Source of the DNA: Acinetobacter ursingii DSM 16037 = CIP 107286
GTDB lineage: Bacteria; Pseudomonadota; Gammaproteobacteria; Pseudomonadales; Moraxellaceae
DNA length: 64,000 nucleotides
Direction of reading: 5' to 3'
NCBI RefSeq assembly: GCF_000368825.1
Contig: NZ_KB849717.1
Span: 1,153,601-1,217,600 of the forward strand
The translations under genes were made by a program, and so were the position numbers. Shown here piece after piece: positions 1 to 8,808 of the stretch; position 1 is the first letter of the stretch; each line of letters opens with the position of its first letter. The notes beneath the pieces were generated by a model, which saw nothing but the letters and a program-made list of their open reading frames with translations, had not been told where the DNA came from and did no database searches.

Positions 1-324
1 CGTGTCAATTGGGTAATTACTCGTGATCCTAGTTGGCACTTTGATGGAACTAAAGTAGCTCATAGTATCGAAGCGGCTTTAATCGGTGCAGCACAAGATG
101 CAAAACAATCCAATCAAACCGCGCTATTTATTATAGGTGGCGGTGAAATTTTTAGTCAGACTCTTGAGATTGCTGATCGTCTGGAACTTACTCATGTTGA
201 ACTCGATGTACAGGGAGATGCGCATTACCCTGCCATTCCAGTCAGTTTTAACAAGATAGCCAGTGAACAACATACTGATGACAAAACTGGTATTGCTTTT
301 GAATTCGCAACTTATCATAAATAG
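1..324 (+). CDS. folA: Dihydrofolate reductase, 3' part (5' end outside window)
   Basis: Open reading frame from base 1 to the TAG at 322-324 gives the C-terminal 107 residues of a protein usually about 165 residues long. The motif IIGGGEIF is the conserved NADPH-contacting GGxxI/VF segment of DHFR, and the following ELTHVELDVQGDAHYP strand and the short C-terminal beta strand fit the family. The enzyme reduces dihydrofolate to tetrahydrofolate in the cytoplasm and is the trimethoprim target. The N-terminal substrate-binding half is missing only because the window begins inside the gene. Confidence 0.93.
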   Translation, partial: RVNWVITRDPSWHFDGTKVAHSIEAALIGAAQDAKQSNQTALFIIGGGEIFSQTLEIADRLELTHVELDVQGDAHYPAIPVSFNKIASEQHTDDKTGIAFEFATYHK

Positions 325-352
325 TACATAACAATAGAATTAGCGCAAACTT

Positions 353-1420
353 ATGCAGCACATTGGAAAAAAAGAATTTTTAACTGCTCTAGGCAAAGGA
401 CTGATTCTGGCAGCCTTTGGCTTGTTTATTATTTTTTCCAGTATATGGGTATGCATGGCTATCTGGATTCAACAACCCTTAGGCTGGCTTTTCAGTCGTG
501 TGCTGATTGGCGTCTGGATCGTTTTTGCCTTAAGTATTTTAGGGATTTATGTCACTCAACATTTGATTAGCCGACGGGTCGATTTGGCGATTTATTTGGT
601 GGCTTTTATTGCAGTACTGATCTGGTACTTTTCAATCCCAGCCTTACAAAATCGTGACTGGAATCCTGAAGTCGCTAAAATTTTATCCTATGAACGTACA
701 GGGAATTTGGTCACCTTGCACAATATTCGCAACTTTGACTGGAAACCTGATGGAAGTTATACCGAACGCTGGGAAACCCGACATCTCAATCTGGATAAAA
801 TTAGTGGGGTTAATATCGTAACTTCTTACTGGATGGGTCCACAAATTGCCCATACCTTGGTCAGTTTTAATTTTAGTGATCAAGCCCCTCTAGTTTTTTC
901 TATTGAAATTCGTAAGGAAAAGAATGAGAACTTTTCAGCAGTCGGCGGTTTTTTTAGACAGTTTGAACTGAGTCTGGTTGCAGCGGATGAAAAAGATATT
1001 ATTTATACACGTAGTAATGTGCGTAAAGAGCAAGTCTATTTATTTCCAATCAAGATGACCAATACACAGGCTAAAGCGCTGTTTAATGAATATTTAAAAA
1101 CAGTCGATGAACTTCAAAAAGAAGCACGCTGGTATAATACGCTGACCAGTAATTGCACCACACTGGTGTTTGATATGGTGCAAGCCATCAATCCAAATGA
1201 ATTGCCGAAAGATTATCGTCTAATCGTGTCTGGTTATTTACCTAATTATCTTTATGATTTGAACGTGCTCAGTCATCGCTATACGGTACCTGAGTGGTAT
1301 CAAATGGCATATATCAATGCACGTTCAGCCGAGTACGAAACATTTAAATATAAAAGCAGTGCCAACTTTTCCGCGGCCATCCGTGAAGGCTTGCCACAGC
1401 CCAATCAACAGGCTCACTAA
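353..1420 (+). CDS. DUF4105 (Lnb N-terminal periplasmic-like) membrane protein
   Basis: 355 residues. Three hydrophobic segments at about residues 15-40, 46-68 and 76-97 are followed by a long soluble domain. The segment WYNTLTSNCTTLVFDM (about residues 263-278) matches the NCTT signature of the DUF4105/Lnb_N family, where the Cys may act in a papain-like fold (family knowledge; function unproven). It starts 28 bp after folA and probably shares its transcript. No strong Shine-Dalgarno is visible before the ATG. The exact role, probably in the envelope, cannot be told from the sequence. Confidence 0.8.
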   Translation: MQHIGKKEFLTALGKGLILAAFGLFIIFSSIWVCMAIWIQQPLGWLFSRVLIGVWIVFALSILGIYVTQHLISRRVDLAIYLVAFIAVLIWYFSIPALQNRDWNPEVAKILSYERTGNLVTLHNIRNFDWKPDGSYTERWETRHLNLDKISGVNIVTSYWMGPQIAHTLVSFNFSDQAPLVFSIEIRKEKNENFSAVGGFFRQFELSLVAADEKDIIYTRSNVRKEQVYLFPIKMTNTQAKALFNEYLKTVDELQKEARWYNTLTSNCTTLVFDMVQAINPNELPKDYRLIVSGYLPNYLYDLNVLSHRYTVPEWYQMAYINARSAEYETFKYKSSANFSAAIREGLPQPNQQAH

Positions 1421-1545
1421 ATTGTGAAGATAATGTGAGAGCACACTAAAAATTAACTACACAATTTCACGTTTTTTCACTGCGTTTTGAGTGTTTTTTT
1501 GCTCTTATATCTAGCAATTGCGTCCGTATATTAAGGGTTATTTTC

Positions 1546-2025
1546 ATGCTCAAGCATTGGATAATTTCAACTGGTCTTATTTCTTGCCTGACCATCACAG
1601 GTTGTGCCGCTACCACTTCAGCGCCCACTGCATCTGTAGCCAAAGTAACATCCAGCGCCTCATCTCAATCTTAGCAACCTACGCTGTTATATCAGCAACA
1701 CTGGGTCGCTACCGAAATTAATGGTTTTCAGGTGGAATCTTCTGAAAAAACGCCCCAAATCCAGTTTGATTCAAGCTCTAAACGTTTTAGCGGTTCAGAT
1801 GGCTGCAACCAGATTATGGGCAGTTTTAACACGACAGATGACCATTTAAGCTTTGGTCAAATCGCAAGTACCAAAATGATGTGTCCAGATGCAAATAGTC
1901 TTACCGCCACTCAATATCAACAAGCATTGGCAAAAGTTACGAGTTATCGTGCCAGTTCACAACTACTGGTCTTATTTGATCAAAATGGACAAACCCTCAT
2001 TGCCTTTAAAAAGGCAGATACATAA
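1546..2025 (+). pseudogene. META-domain lipoprotein interrupted by in-frame TAG
   Basis: ATG at 1546 begins a lipoprotein signal peptide with lipobox ITGC (Cys at residue 20) and a short Ser/Thr/Ala linker, but the frame meets TAG at 1672-1674 after 42 residues. The same frame continues without shift to the TAA at 2025, encoding a META domain (HslJ-like) with the typical FSGSDGCNQIMGSF and KMMCPD motifs. The two halves together have the length expected of a complete lipoprotein. Either the gene is a recent nonsense mutant, the base is a sequencing error, or the stop is read through. An internal GTG at 1732 could start a cytoplasmic fragment, but it would lack the signal and the first strand. 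Confidence 0.75.
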
Positions 2026-2118
2026 ACGCATGATTCAGACCAATACATTTAATTTTATGAATAAATTGTGCTAACACTATAGTATTAAGTGATGAGCAAT
2101 AAAGAAAGGGATCAGGAT

Positions 2119-2643
2119 ATGCAGCAAGCTTTATTTGGTGGAGGATGCTTTTGGTGTACCGAAGCGGTATTCTTGCAAATTCAGGGTGTCATTAAAGTCG
2201 TTAGCGGTTATGCAGGTGGAGACATTCCTAACCCTAACTACGAAGCTGTGTGTACGGGGCAAACCCAGCATGCAGAAGTGATTTTAATTGACTTCGATGA
2301 ACAACGGGTTAGCTATACACAATTGCTTCATGTGTTTTTTGCCACACATGATCCAACTACACTGAATCGTCAAGGGAATGATGTCGGCACTCAATATCGC
2401 TCTGTTATTTATTATTTTGATGAAACCCAGAAACAGCAAGCTGAGCAACTCATTGTAGAGTTAAAACAGGAAGGTATCGATATCGTCACCGAACTCAGTC
2501 CTGTGCCAACTTTCTATCCAGCAGAAGATTATCATCAAAACTTTTATGCCAAAAATCCGTCACAGGGCTATTGTAACTTTGCAATCACGCCTAAGCTGTC
2601 AAAGCTTAGAGGAAAGTTTCAAGATTTACTAAAAACTGAGTGA
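2119..2643 (+). CDS. msrA: Peptide-methionine (S)-S-oxide reductase MsrA
   Basis: 174 residues when started at ATG 2119, which has AAAGGG about 8 bases upstream; an earlier GTG/ATG pair at 2089/2092 would add ten residues with poorer context. GGGCFWC near the N terminus carries the catalytic Cys10 of MsrA (GCFW). The [10 protein letters not shown] strand and the [14 protein letters not shown] tail with a recycling Cys are typical. It repairs oxidised methionine using thioredoxin. It is a monocistronic gene closed by a strong hairpin terminator. Confidence 0.95.
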   Translation: MQQALFGGGCFWCTEAVFLQIQGVIKVVSGYAGGDIPNPNYEAVCTGQTQHAEVILIDFDEQRVSYTQLLHVFFATHDPTTLNRQGNDVGTQYRSVIYYFDETQKQQAEQLIVELKQEGIDIVTELSPVPTFYPAEDYHQNFYAKNPSQGYCNFAITPKLSKLRGKFQDLLKTE

Positions 2644-2659
2644 ATAAAATTTTGAGATA

Positions 2660-2690
2660 AAAAAAGCAACTCACCTGAGTTGCTTTTTTT
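2660..2690. terminator. Bidirectional terminator between msrA and exbD
   Basis: AAGCAACTCA and TGAGTTGCTT form a perfect 10-bp stem with loop CC, flanked by A-run and T-run, so it can end both converging transcripts. Confidence 0.9.
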
Positions 2691-2706
2691 ACAGCATGAC
2701 TAAAAA

Positions 2707-3111
2707 TCAGTTTTCGCTCACAAAGGCAATATCACTGAGTCCGGCTTCACTCGCACGTGACATAACTTGCGCCACCGTATCATAACGTGATTCTTTATCT
2801 GCACGTAATTGAACAGTTGGCTTTTGAGCGGATTGACCTGCTTCATTAAAACGTTTTTGTAGTTCATCCAGCGTAATGCTTTCTTGTCCCCATGCAATAC
2901 CACCATCAGCATTGATGCTAATCGTAATCGGTTTATCGGGAGGTGGCTGAATTTCAGCCGTTGTTTTTGGTAACGTTAATGGCACTGATGGGTTGGCGAC
3001 CGTCGCGGTGACAAGGAAAATGATCATCAATACCAACATAATGTCAATTAACGGAATGAGGTTCATCTCATTCATGCCACTGTCGTGGTCTTCACCCAAT
3101 TGAAAAGCCAT
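2707..3111 (-). CDS. exbD: Biopolymer transport protein ExbD
   Basis: 134 residues: short cytoplasmic N terminus, one membrane helix (about 19-38, NLIPLIDIMLVLMIIF) with the conserved intramembrane Asp23 that carries protons, then a periplasmic ExbD/TolR domain. Its ATG overlaps the exbB stop codon (TAATG), indicating translational coupling. With ExbB it forms the proton-driven motor that energises TonB for uptake of iron chelates and vitamin B12. It is the last gene of tonB-exbB-exbD. Confidence 0.93.
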   Translation of the reverse strand: MAFQLGEDHDSGMNEMNLIPLIDIMLVLMIIFLVTATVANPSVPLTLPKTTAEIQPPPDKPITISINADGGIAWGQESITLDELQKRFNEAGQSAQKPTVQLRADKESRYDTVAQVMSRASEAGLSDIAFVSEN

Positions 3112-3734
3112 TAAGCCTGACCTCCAACATAGCTTTGTGAAGTTGCTTTCACGTCTGCTTTTGCTTCTGTAGAGTCTTGTAATAACATGGTGTCGATCAA
3201 TAAGCTATGTGCCTGATCCTGTAAATCATGCGCTAAACCACGATTAAAACGCACACAAATGTTGTAAGCCAGTACCGCTGGGATCGCAACAGCCAAACCC
3301 AAACCAGTCATGATCAGTGCTTCACCGACTGGGGTGGCAACCTGAGCCAAACCTGCCTGACCACTTTTACCGACGGCAACCAAAGCATGGAAAATACCCC
3401 ATACTGTACCAAATAAGCCGACGAAAGGTGCAATCGAAGCAATAGTACCCAAAACTGCCACACCTTTTTCTGCATTAGATTTTTCAGCAGAAATTTGACG
3501 TAGCAACGCTTGTTCCGCTACCGCCTTACGCTGATCAAATGGCAAATGTATAAATTTTGCTTTTAAGCTAGATAATGCTTTAGACAGTTGAGCATAAGCT
3601 TGTTGTTTTAATTGGCGGGTTCCCATCAAACGCAAGATGAAAATCGTCCAGGTTGCAATCGACATTGCCAAAAGCACAAAATACAGTGTTTTGCTGACTG
3701 CATCTGCATGTTGCCAATAAACTGAAAAGTTCAT
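3111..3734 (-). CDS. exbB: MotA/TolQ/ExbB proton channel ExbB
   Basis: 207 residues with three membrane helices (about 18-36, 95-122 and 135-160). The long second and third helices contain the SIAPFVGLFGTVWGI and GEALIMTGLGLAVAIPAVLAYN signatures of the TolQ/ExbB family. It lies 19 bp after tonB and overlaps exbD. It forms the pentameric channel around ExbD. Its adjacency to tonB rather than tolA-tolB-pal supports ExbB over TolQ. Confidence 0.93.
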   Translation of the reverse strand: MNFSVYWQHADAVSKTLYFVLLAMSIATWTIFILRLMGTRQLKQQAYAQLSKALSSLKAKFIHLPFDQRKAVAEQALLRQISAEKSNAEKGVAVLGTIASIAPFVGLFGTVWGIFHALVAVGKSGQAGLAQVATPVGEALIMTGLGLAVAIPAVLAYNICVRFNRGLAHDLQDQAHSLLIDTMLLQDSTEAKADVKATSQSYVGGQA

Positions 3735-3753
3735 ACTCGAACTCCTGAAAATG

Positions 3754-4536
3754 TTAGCCGTTAGGATTCAATGTTAATTCAAATGGTTGTTCTGCCCGAA
3801 TTGGGTAAGCCACACCATTTTCTTTATACGGTTTGAATTTTGCACTGCGCACTGCGCGTAAAATCTTGTCATCGAGTGACGCAACACCACTACTACGCGT
3901 CACACGCGCATTGGTGATTTTGCCACTTTCATCTGCTTCAATCATGACCACTACAGTACGGGTTTCGCCTTGTAGATCACGATTAGTATATGAAGGACGT
4001 GGAGAACGACTCCACTGTACACCTGAACCCCCAATCGATACGCTTTTTGGCGATGGATCGCGCTGCGGTTCTGCCGCAGGCTGAGGAGCAGGTTTTGCCT
4101 TTTCAACCACTTTTTCAGTCACTGTCGTGGTGGTCGTTAATGGTTTCATGTCAACCTTAGGTTCAGCTTTAACGACTTCTTTAGGGGTTTCCGCTTTTTT
4201 TACCTGCTGCACTTTTTCCACTTTTTTTGGTGGTGGTGCAACTTTTTCTACCACCTTGACCTCTTTCACCTCTTTTTTCGGTTTTGGCTGTTCTTTCTTC
4301 GGTTCAGCCTTTGGCTTAGGAGGTAATGGAGGTGGCGCCTGAATTTTAACAAACCGAACGTTTAACGGTTGTTTCTCAATCGGTTTGAGCTCAGGAGTTT
4401 TAAGATGACTCACCGCCCATAACACTCCCGCATGTCCAATCACGACCGCAACCAGTGCAGCGATGACCTTTTTTTTCATCGGATGAGGAGAATTCGGAGG
4501 AGTAGAATTCAAAGTTATTGCAGGAGATTGACTCAT
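3754..4536 (-). CDS. tonB: Energy transducer TonB
   Basis: 260 residues: N-terminal membrane anchor (about 21-45), a long Pro/Lys-rich periplasm-spanning stretch (about 60-150, many PPP, PKP and KKEE runs) and a C-terminal TonB domain (about 175-260) with RTVVVMIEADESGKI and AVRSAKFKPY motifs. It couples the ExbBD motor to outer-membrane TonB-dependent receptors. It is the first gene of the minus-strand operon, transcribed from the AT-rich 310-bp region upstream. Confidence 0.93.
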   Translation of the reverse strand: MSQSPAITLNSTPPNSPHPMKKKVIAALVAVVIGHAGVLWAVSHLKTPELKPIEKQPLNVRFVKIQAPPPLPPKPKAEPKKEQPKPKKEVKEVKVVEKVAPPPKKVEKVQQVKKAETPKEVVKAEPKVDMKPLTTTTTVTEKVVEKAKPAPQPAAEPQRDPSPKSVSIGGSGVQWSRSPRPSYTNRDLQGETRTVVVMIEADESGKITNARVTRSSGVASLDDKILRAVRSAKFKPYKENGVAYPIRAEQPFELTLNPNG

Positions 4537-4846
4537 GTGAATCTAATTACCTTGTTGAAAACCAAATGTCCGTAACAATATGTTGGAACGATTTAGCTCA
4601 TCGGTTCAAACAATTAAAGTAACGCAATAATAAATGAGAAGTGTTTTCATTTGCAACCGTTATTTTATAGAACTGTAACTTCCACAATAAAATTATTTAT
4701 ATTTCATATAGATAAATTATAAATTTAAGTATAGAAAATTTCTTCATAAATTTAAATCGTGATCGGAAATAATTATTATGATATATCATAACACTTACTG
4801 TAAATAAAAAAGCATGCGCTTTGGCATGCTTAAATCTACAACTTAA
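4537..4846. other. Intergenic region tonB/purU: tonB promoter, purU terminator
   Basis: 310 bp without a gene, very AT-rich. It must contain the tonB promoter. Near 4768-4792 an ATAATAATTATT-like stretch loosely resembles a Fur box (repeats of NATWAT), but it matches imperfectly and sits far from the tonB start. The purU terminator is at 4805-4831. No open frame or structured RNA is apparent. Confidence 0.4.
4805..4831 (-). terminator. purU terminator
   Basis: AAGCATGC and GCATGCTT pair around loop GCTTTG. On the minus strand the stem is followed by TTTTTTA, the right direction for purU. Confidence 0.85.
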
Positions 4847-5713
4847 TTATTGAAACACTACCGTCTTATTTCCATCGACAATAATACGGTCTTCCAGATG
4901 CCATTTAACTGCTCTTGCCAAGACATTACGTTCCACATCCTGTCCAAGTTCGCGCAACTGTTCTACAGTAAAATCATGGCTCACGCGTTCTACGTCTTGT
5001 TCAATGATCGGGCCTTGATCCAAATCAGCCGTCACATAATGCGCCGTTGCACCGATCAATTTAACGCCTTTTTCATAGGCTTGTTTATATGGATTTGCAC
5101 CCACAAATGCTGGCAGGAATGAATGATGGATATTAATCACTTTCATTTCCCAATGTCTTACAAACTCTTCATCCAGAATTTGCATATAACGCGCTAACAC
5201 TAATAAATCATTACCTTGCATGAGTTCATCAATTTGCGCATACGCTTCGCGTTTATTTTCTTTATTCACGGGCACAACTTCAAATGGAATACCAAAGTTT
5301 TCCACCGCTTCACGTAAATCTTCGTGATTTGACACCACTTTAGTAATTTCACAAGCCAGACCACCGCGGGCATGTCGCCATAAGAGCTCAAGTAGGGCAT
5401 GATCCACTTTAGAAACTAAAATCCCGACTTTTTTCAGTTCATTGACAAAGGCCAAACGCCATTGCATGTTGTAGCGCTCAGCAACGTTTGCCGCAAAAGT
5501 CTGAATCAATGTATCTTTACGGCTTTGTAAATGCTCTAGCTCAAATTCCACACGCATAAAATAACGTCCGCCCTGAGCTTCTGTGGCGTATTGATCAAGT
5601 GCGGTAATATTTGCTCCCTGATGATACAAAAAGCTCGATACAGCTTGCACGATGCCCGGTTTGTCTTCACAGGTGATAAGTAAACGTGCTGTATTGGCGG
5701 TGGTCGTGTTCAT
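4847..5713 (-). CDS. purU: Formyltetrahydrofolate deformylase PurU
   Basis: 288 residues. An N-terminal ACT domain (about 8-85, LLITCEDKPGIVQAVSSFL) is followed by a formyltransferase fold with NIHHSFLPAFVGANPY and the catalytic-Asp segment TAHYVTADLDQGPIIEQD. It hydrolyses 10-formyl-THF to THF and formate, balancing one-carbon pools and feeding formate-dependent purine synthesis. The ACT domain probably senses Met/Gly as in E. coli. Single-gene unit with its own terminator. Confidence 0.95.
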   Translation of the reverse strand: MNTTTANTARLLITCEDKPGIVQAVSSFLYHQGANITALDQYATEAQGGRYFMRVEFELEHLQSRKDTLIQTFAANVAERYNMQWRLAFVNELKKVGILVSKVDHALLELLWRHARGGLACEITKVVSNHEDLREAVENFGIPFEVVPVNKENKREAYAQIDELMQGNDLLVLARYMQILDEEFVRHWEMKVINIHHSFLPAFVGANPYKQAYEKGVKLIGATAHYVTADLDQGPIIEQDVERVSHDFTVEQLRELGQDVERNVLARAVKWHLEDRIIVDGNKTVVFQ

Positions 5714-5834
5714 TTGATTAATATCACTTATAAGTCAATTTTAAAAAATAAGCCGAGTATTCTAGCGCTTTTTTGCAAGAGACTGAAACAGTTTCAATTG
5801 ACATGATTGAACCTGCCGCTTGCAACGCCCTAAA

Positions 5835-6524
5835 TTACTGGGTTTTTGCAGATAAACTTGCAAACAGCTCTGAACTACCAAAACTTTCAAGTAAGCTTTC
5901 ATAGGTTTGACGGCTTTCCCCCATCAAATATGGTCCTTCTAAAAACACCATCTGACGCAAGGCTTGCCAAATCCATTTTTCTTCTAGGTGACTACTGTCA
6001 CTGATATGCCCTGACATATAAAGGAAATTGGTCCAGTTGGTTAACACGATCCACAGATTAATGACCAATGCTTCAATTTCTGAATGGGTCATTTTCATCA
6101 GACCCGCATCCACAAATGCCTGATAGATTTTTTGTCCCTGCTGCATCACCTTGCCTGCAAATCGCGGATAAATCTTTTTGAAGTCATCATTACTTTCAAC
6201 TAAATGATAAACATCGCGATGCAAAAAACGATAAGCCCAAAGCTGATTACTCAAGACCTGAAAATAACGGATTTTATCATTGGCATTGACCAGACGGTCA
6301 TCTGGCAATGCCAGCATCTTTAATGTTTCATGCTGGTACTGTTCTGCCAGTTCTTTAATGATTTCCTGTTTATTGCGGAAGTGATAATACAGATTGCCAG
6401 GACTGATCCCAAGCTCGGCAGCAATATGATTGGTGGTCACTGAGCGTTCACCGCGCTCATTGAATAATTGCAAACTGATTTGCAAAATACGATCTTTGGT
6501 TTTGACTGTTTTACTGAGAGACAT
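5835..6524 (-). CDS. TetR/AcrR family transcriptional regulator
   Basis: 229 residues. The N-terminal TetR HTH spans about residues 10-57 (KDRILQISLQLFNERG, then TTNHIAAELGISPGNLYYHF and NKQEII). The larger C-terminal domain (about 85-225) is rich in aromatic residues, as in a ligand-binding regulator of aliphatic or aromatic aldehyde or lipid metabolism. It is divergent from the aldehyde dehydrogenase gene across 124 bp that contain a perfect 18-bp palindrome, so it most likely represses that gene and possibly itself. The ligand is unknown. Confidence 0.88.
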   Translation of the reverse strand: MSLSKTVKTKDRILQISLQLFNERGERSVTTNHIAAELGISPGNLYYHFRNKQEIIKELAEQYQHETLKMLALPDDRLVNANDKIRYFQVLSNQLWAYRFLHRDVYHLVESNDDFKKIYPRFAGKVMQQGQKIYQAFVDAGLMKMTHSEIEALVINLWIVLTNWTNFLYMSGHISDSSHLEEKWIWQALRQMVFLEGPYLMGESRQTYESLLESFGSSELFASLSAKTQ

Positions 6525-6579
6525 TATTTAATAACCGTACCTAAATTCAAAAAGTTAAAACGCGGACACATAAACCAGC

Positions 6580-6615
6580 TTGACTATTTAGAGTATTTAC
6601 TCTAAAAATTACTAT
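6580..6615 (+). promoter_or_regulatory. Promoter and palindromic operator between tetR-type gene and ALDH
   Basis: Perfect palindrome TTAGAGTATTTACTCTAA at 6588-6605 (8-bp half-sites, 2-bp centre). It begins 3 bases after a TTGACT -35-like hexamer (6580-6585) and runs into the likely -10 region (TAAAAATTACTAT, 6603-6615). The position is typical of a repressor that blocks RNA polymerase on the ALDH promoter. Confidence 0.6.
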
Positions 6616-6648
6616 ATATATCGCAAATTTTAGTTATGGAAGCGTGTC

Positions 6649-8097
6649 ATGAACAGTCAAACAAAAACAATGTCGATGACTCCTCATTCATTTAATGTCC
6701 AACATCTCAAAGAGATTCTGGAACATCAAAAGCTAGCATACCAGCGTTATCCTGTTCCAACAGCAAAAGATCGTATTGATAGATTAGCCCGACTCAAACA
6801 GGTTTTAGTCAAATATCAGGATCAGATGGTTGAAGCCATCAATGCCGATTATGGTAATCGTTCTGTAGGTGAAACCAAAATTGGCGAGTTACTCACTTGT
6901 ATTGAACAGGTAGGCTATTATAGCAAGCATTTGACCGAATGGATGAAGCCATCCAAACGTCATGTCAGTCTGATTCACCAACCCGCCAAAGCTTGGGTTC
7001 AATATCAACCGCTCGGTGTTGTCGGTATTATTGCACCTTGGAACTACCCTTTACTCCTTTCTATCGGGCCACTCATCTGTGCACTGGCAGCGGGTAATCA
7101 TGCCATGATCAAAATTTCAAGTGCCTCGGCGCACTTTGGACATGTCTTGGAAAACGCGCTTTCTGAAGCCTTTCCGCAAGAGCTTGTAACAGTGATTAAT
7201 GGGGGGGGTGCAATTTCTGATGCTTTTAGCCATTTGCCTTTCGACAAAATTATTTTCACTGGCTCAACCAGTGTGGGTAAAACTGTGATGGCGGCGGCGG
7301 CTGAAAATCTAGTTCCAGTGATCTTAGAGCTCGGTGGAAAATCTCCTGCCATTATCCATCCATCCATGGACATGAAAGATGCAGCACAACGTTTAGCGGT
7401 TGGAAAACTCTGGAATGCAGGTCAAACCTGTGTTGCACCAGACTATTTATTTTTACCCAAAGGCCGTGCAGCCGAGTTTATTGAAAACTTTAAAACCATT
7501 GTGAAAGGGATGTACCCTTATTATCATGATAATCAAGACTATACGTCGATTATCAATGATAAACAGTATAATCGTTTACAAAACTATCTGGAAGATGCCC
7601 GCACTCAAGGTGCACGAATCATTGAAATTAATCCAGAACAAGAACAGCTAGAAGATGTTCGTAAAATTGCACCTACCTTATTAACAGGTGTAACCACAGA
7701 AATGGACATCATGAAAAATGAGATCTTTGGTCCAATTTTACCGATCTTTGAATATGATCATATCGAGGATGTGATTGAGTTTATTAATCTCCGTCCTCGC
7801 CCACTTGCGCTATACTATTTCGACTTTGATCAATCACGTGCCGATTATGTCGCCGAACGTACACATTCGGGACATTTTGGTCAAAATACCGTGTTAACTC
7901 ACGTTGCACAGGACGACCTTCCTTTTGGTGGTGTCGGTGCATCTGGAATGGGTAAATATCACGGTCCAGAAGGTTTTTTCAATCTGTCTCATGGACGGTC
8001 AATGATGTCGAATCCTAAGCTCTATAGCTTAAAATATATTCTGCCACCATTTAATAAGCCGATTCACAGATTACTTTACAAAACGCTTCTACGTTAG
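6649..8097 (+). CDS. Coniferyl aldehyde dehydrogenase-type ALDH
   Basis: 482 residues, full-length ALDH fold: PLGVVGIIAPWNYPL (cofactor region), FTGSTSVGKTV, catalytic Glu227 in LELGGKSP, nucleophile Cys261 in NAGQTCVAPDY, and the C-terminal PFGGVGASGMGKYHG. The lack of a long N-terminal extension and the C-terminal LPPF tail resemble the coniferyl-aldehyde/fatty-aldehyde dehydrogenase branch. It oxidises an aldehyde to the acid with NAD(P)+. ATG at 6649 follows GGAAGCG. It is probably controlled by the divergent TetR regulator. The substrate is not determined by the sequence. Confidence 0.85.
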   Translation: MNSQTKTMSMTPHSFNVQHLKEILEHQKLAYQRYPVPTAKDRIDRLARLKQVLVKYQDQMVEAINADYGNRSVGETKIGELLTCIEQVGYYSKHLTEWMKPSKRHVSLIHQPAKAWVQYQPLGVVGIIAPWNYPLLLSIGPLICALAAGNHAMIKISSASAHFGHVLENALSEAFPQELVTVINGGGAISDAFSHLPFDKIIFTGSTSVGKTVMAAAAENLVPVILELGGKSPAIIHPSMDMKDAAQRLAVGKLWNAGQTCVAPDYLFLPKGRAAEFIENFKTIVKGMYPYYHDNQDYTSIINDKQYNRLQNYLEDARTQGARIIEINPEQEQLEDVRKIAPTLLTGVTTEMDIMKNEIFGPILPIFEYDHIEDVIEFINLRPRPLALYYFDFDQSRADYVAERTHSGHFGQNTVLTHVAQDDLPFGGVGASGMGKYHGPEGFFNLSHGRSMMSNPKLYSLKYILPPFNKPIHRLLYKTLLR

Positions 8098-8153
8098 GAT
8101 GATCAAGGCATGATCTATCACACCAGATCATGCTGCGTTTTTACCAAATTCGC

Positions 8154-8182
8154 TTGTCTTTTAATCGTATTTTTGGTATAAA
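8154..8182 (+). promoter_or_regulatory. rpmB-rpmG promoter (sigma70)
   Basis: TTGTCT (8154-8159), 17-bp spacer and TATAAA (8177-8182), about 80 bp before the rpmB ATG. Confidence 0.65.
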
Positions 8183-8263
8183 ACGCCCCTTGAATAAATT
8201 CAATCTGTTTATTTGTATGACTGGCCACAGATTTGCTGTTGGCTAAATCAATGGAGTTCCACC

Positions 8264-8500
8264 ATGTCTAAGGTTTGCCAAGTTACCGGCAAGCGTCCAG
8301 TCGTTGGTAACAACGTCTCACACGCCAACAACAAAACCAAGCGCCGGTTCGAGCCGAACCTGCACCACCACCGTTTCTGGTTAGAAAGCGAAAAACGTTT
8401 TGTACGTCTTCGTTTAACCACTAAAGGTATGCGTATTATCGACAAATTGGGCATTGAAAAGGTTGTTGCTGATCTTCGTGCTCAAGGCCAAAAGATCTAA
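8264..8500 (+). CDS. rpmB: 50S ribosomal protein L28
   Basis: 78 residues starting [12 protein letters not shown], with [24 protein letters not shown] characteristic of L28. AATGGAG precedes the ATG at 8264. Only one Cys is left (no zinc-ribbon pair), the C-minus form. First gene of the usual rpmB-rpmG pair, 12 bp before rpmG. Confidence 0.97.
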
Positions 8501-8512
8501 GGAGTCCTTGCA

Positions 8513-8668
8513 ATGCGTGACAAGATTCGCCTAGTTTCTTCAGCTGGTACAGGTTATTTCTACACTACCACTAAGAACAAACGTACTATGCCGGAAAAAA
8601 TGGAAATCAAAAAATTTGATCCGAAAATCCGTCAACACGTCATCTTCAAAGAAGCTAAAATCAAATAA
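8513..8668 (+). CDS. rpmG: 50S ribosomal protein L33
   Basis: 51 residues, [20 protein letters not shown] through [17 protein letters not shown]. The gene starts with AAGGAG 9 bases upstream. It is a C-minus L33 without zinc cysteines. Co-transcribed with rpmB and closed by a strong terminator. Confidence 0.97.
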
Positions 8669-8684
8669 TTTTAGATTCTTTAAA

Positions 8685-8714
8685 AAACGACTTCAAATGA
8701 AGTCGTTTTTTTTT
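8685..8714 (+). terminator. rpmBG terminator
   Basis: AACGACTTCA and TGAAGTCGTT form a 10-bp stem with loop AA, followed by a run of eight or more T. Confidence 0.92.
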
Positions 8715-8808
8715 GCATTCTTTTTATGCAGCTTGTTAAACTTTTCATCATTTTAAGATTGGCATTAATTATGCTTATTTACTTTACTTCAAGATTAAGG
8801 AGTACCGA

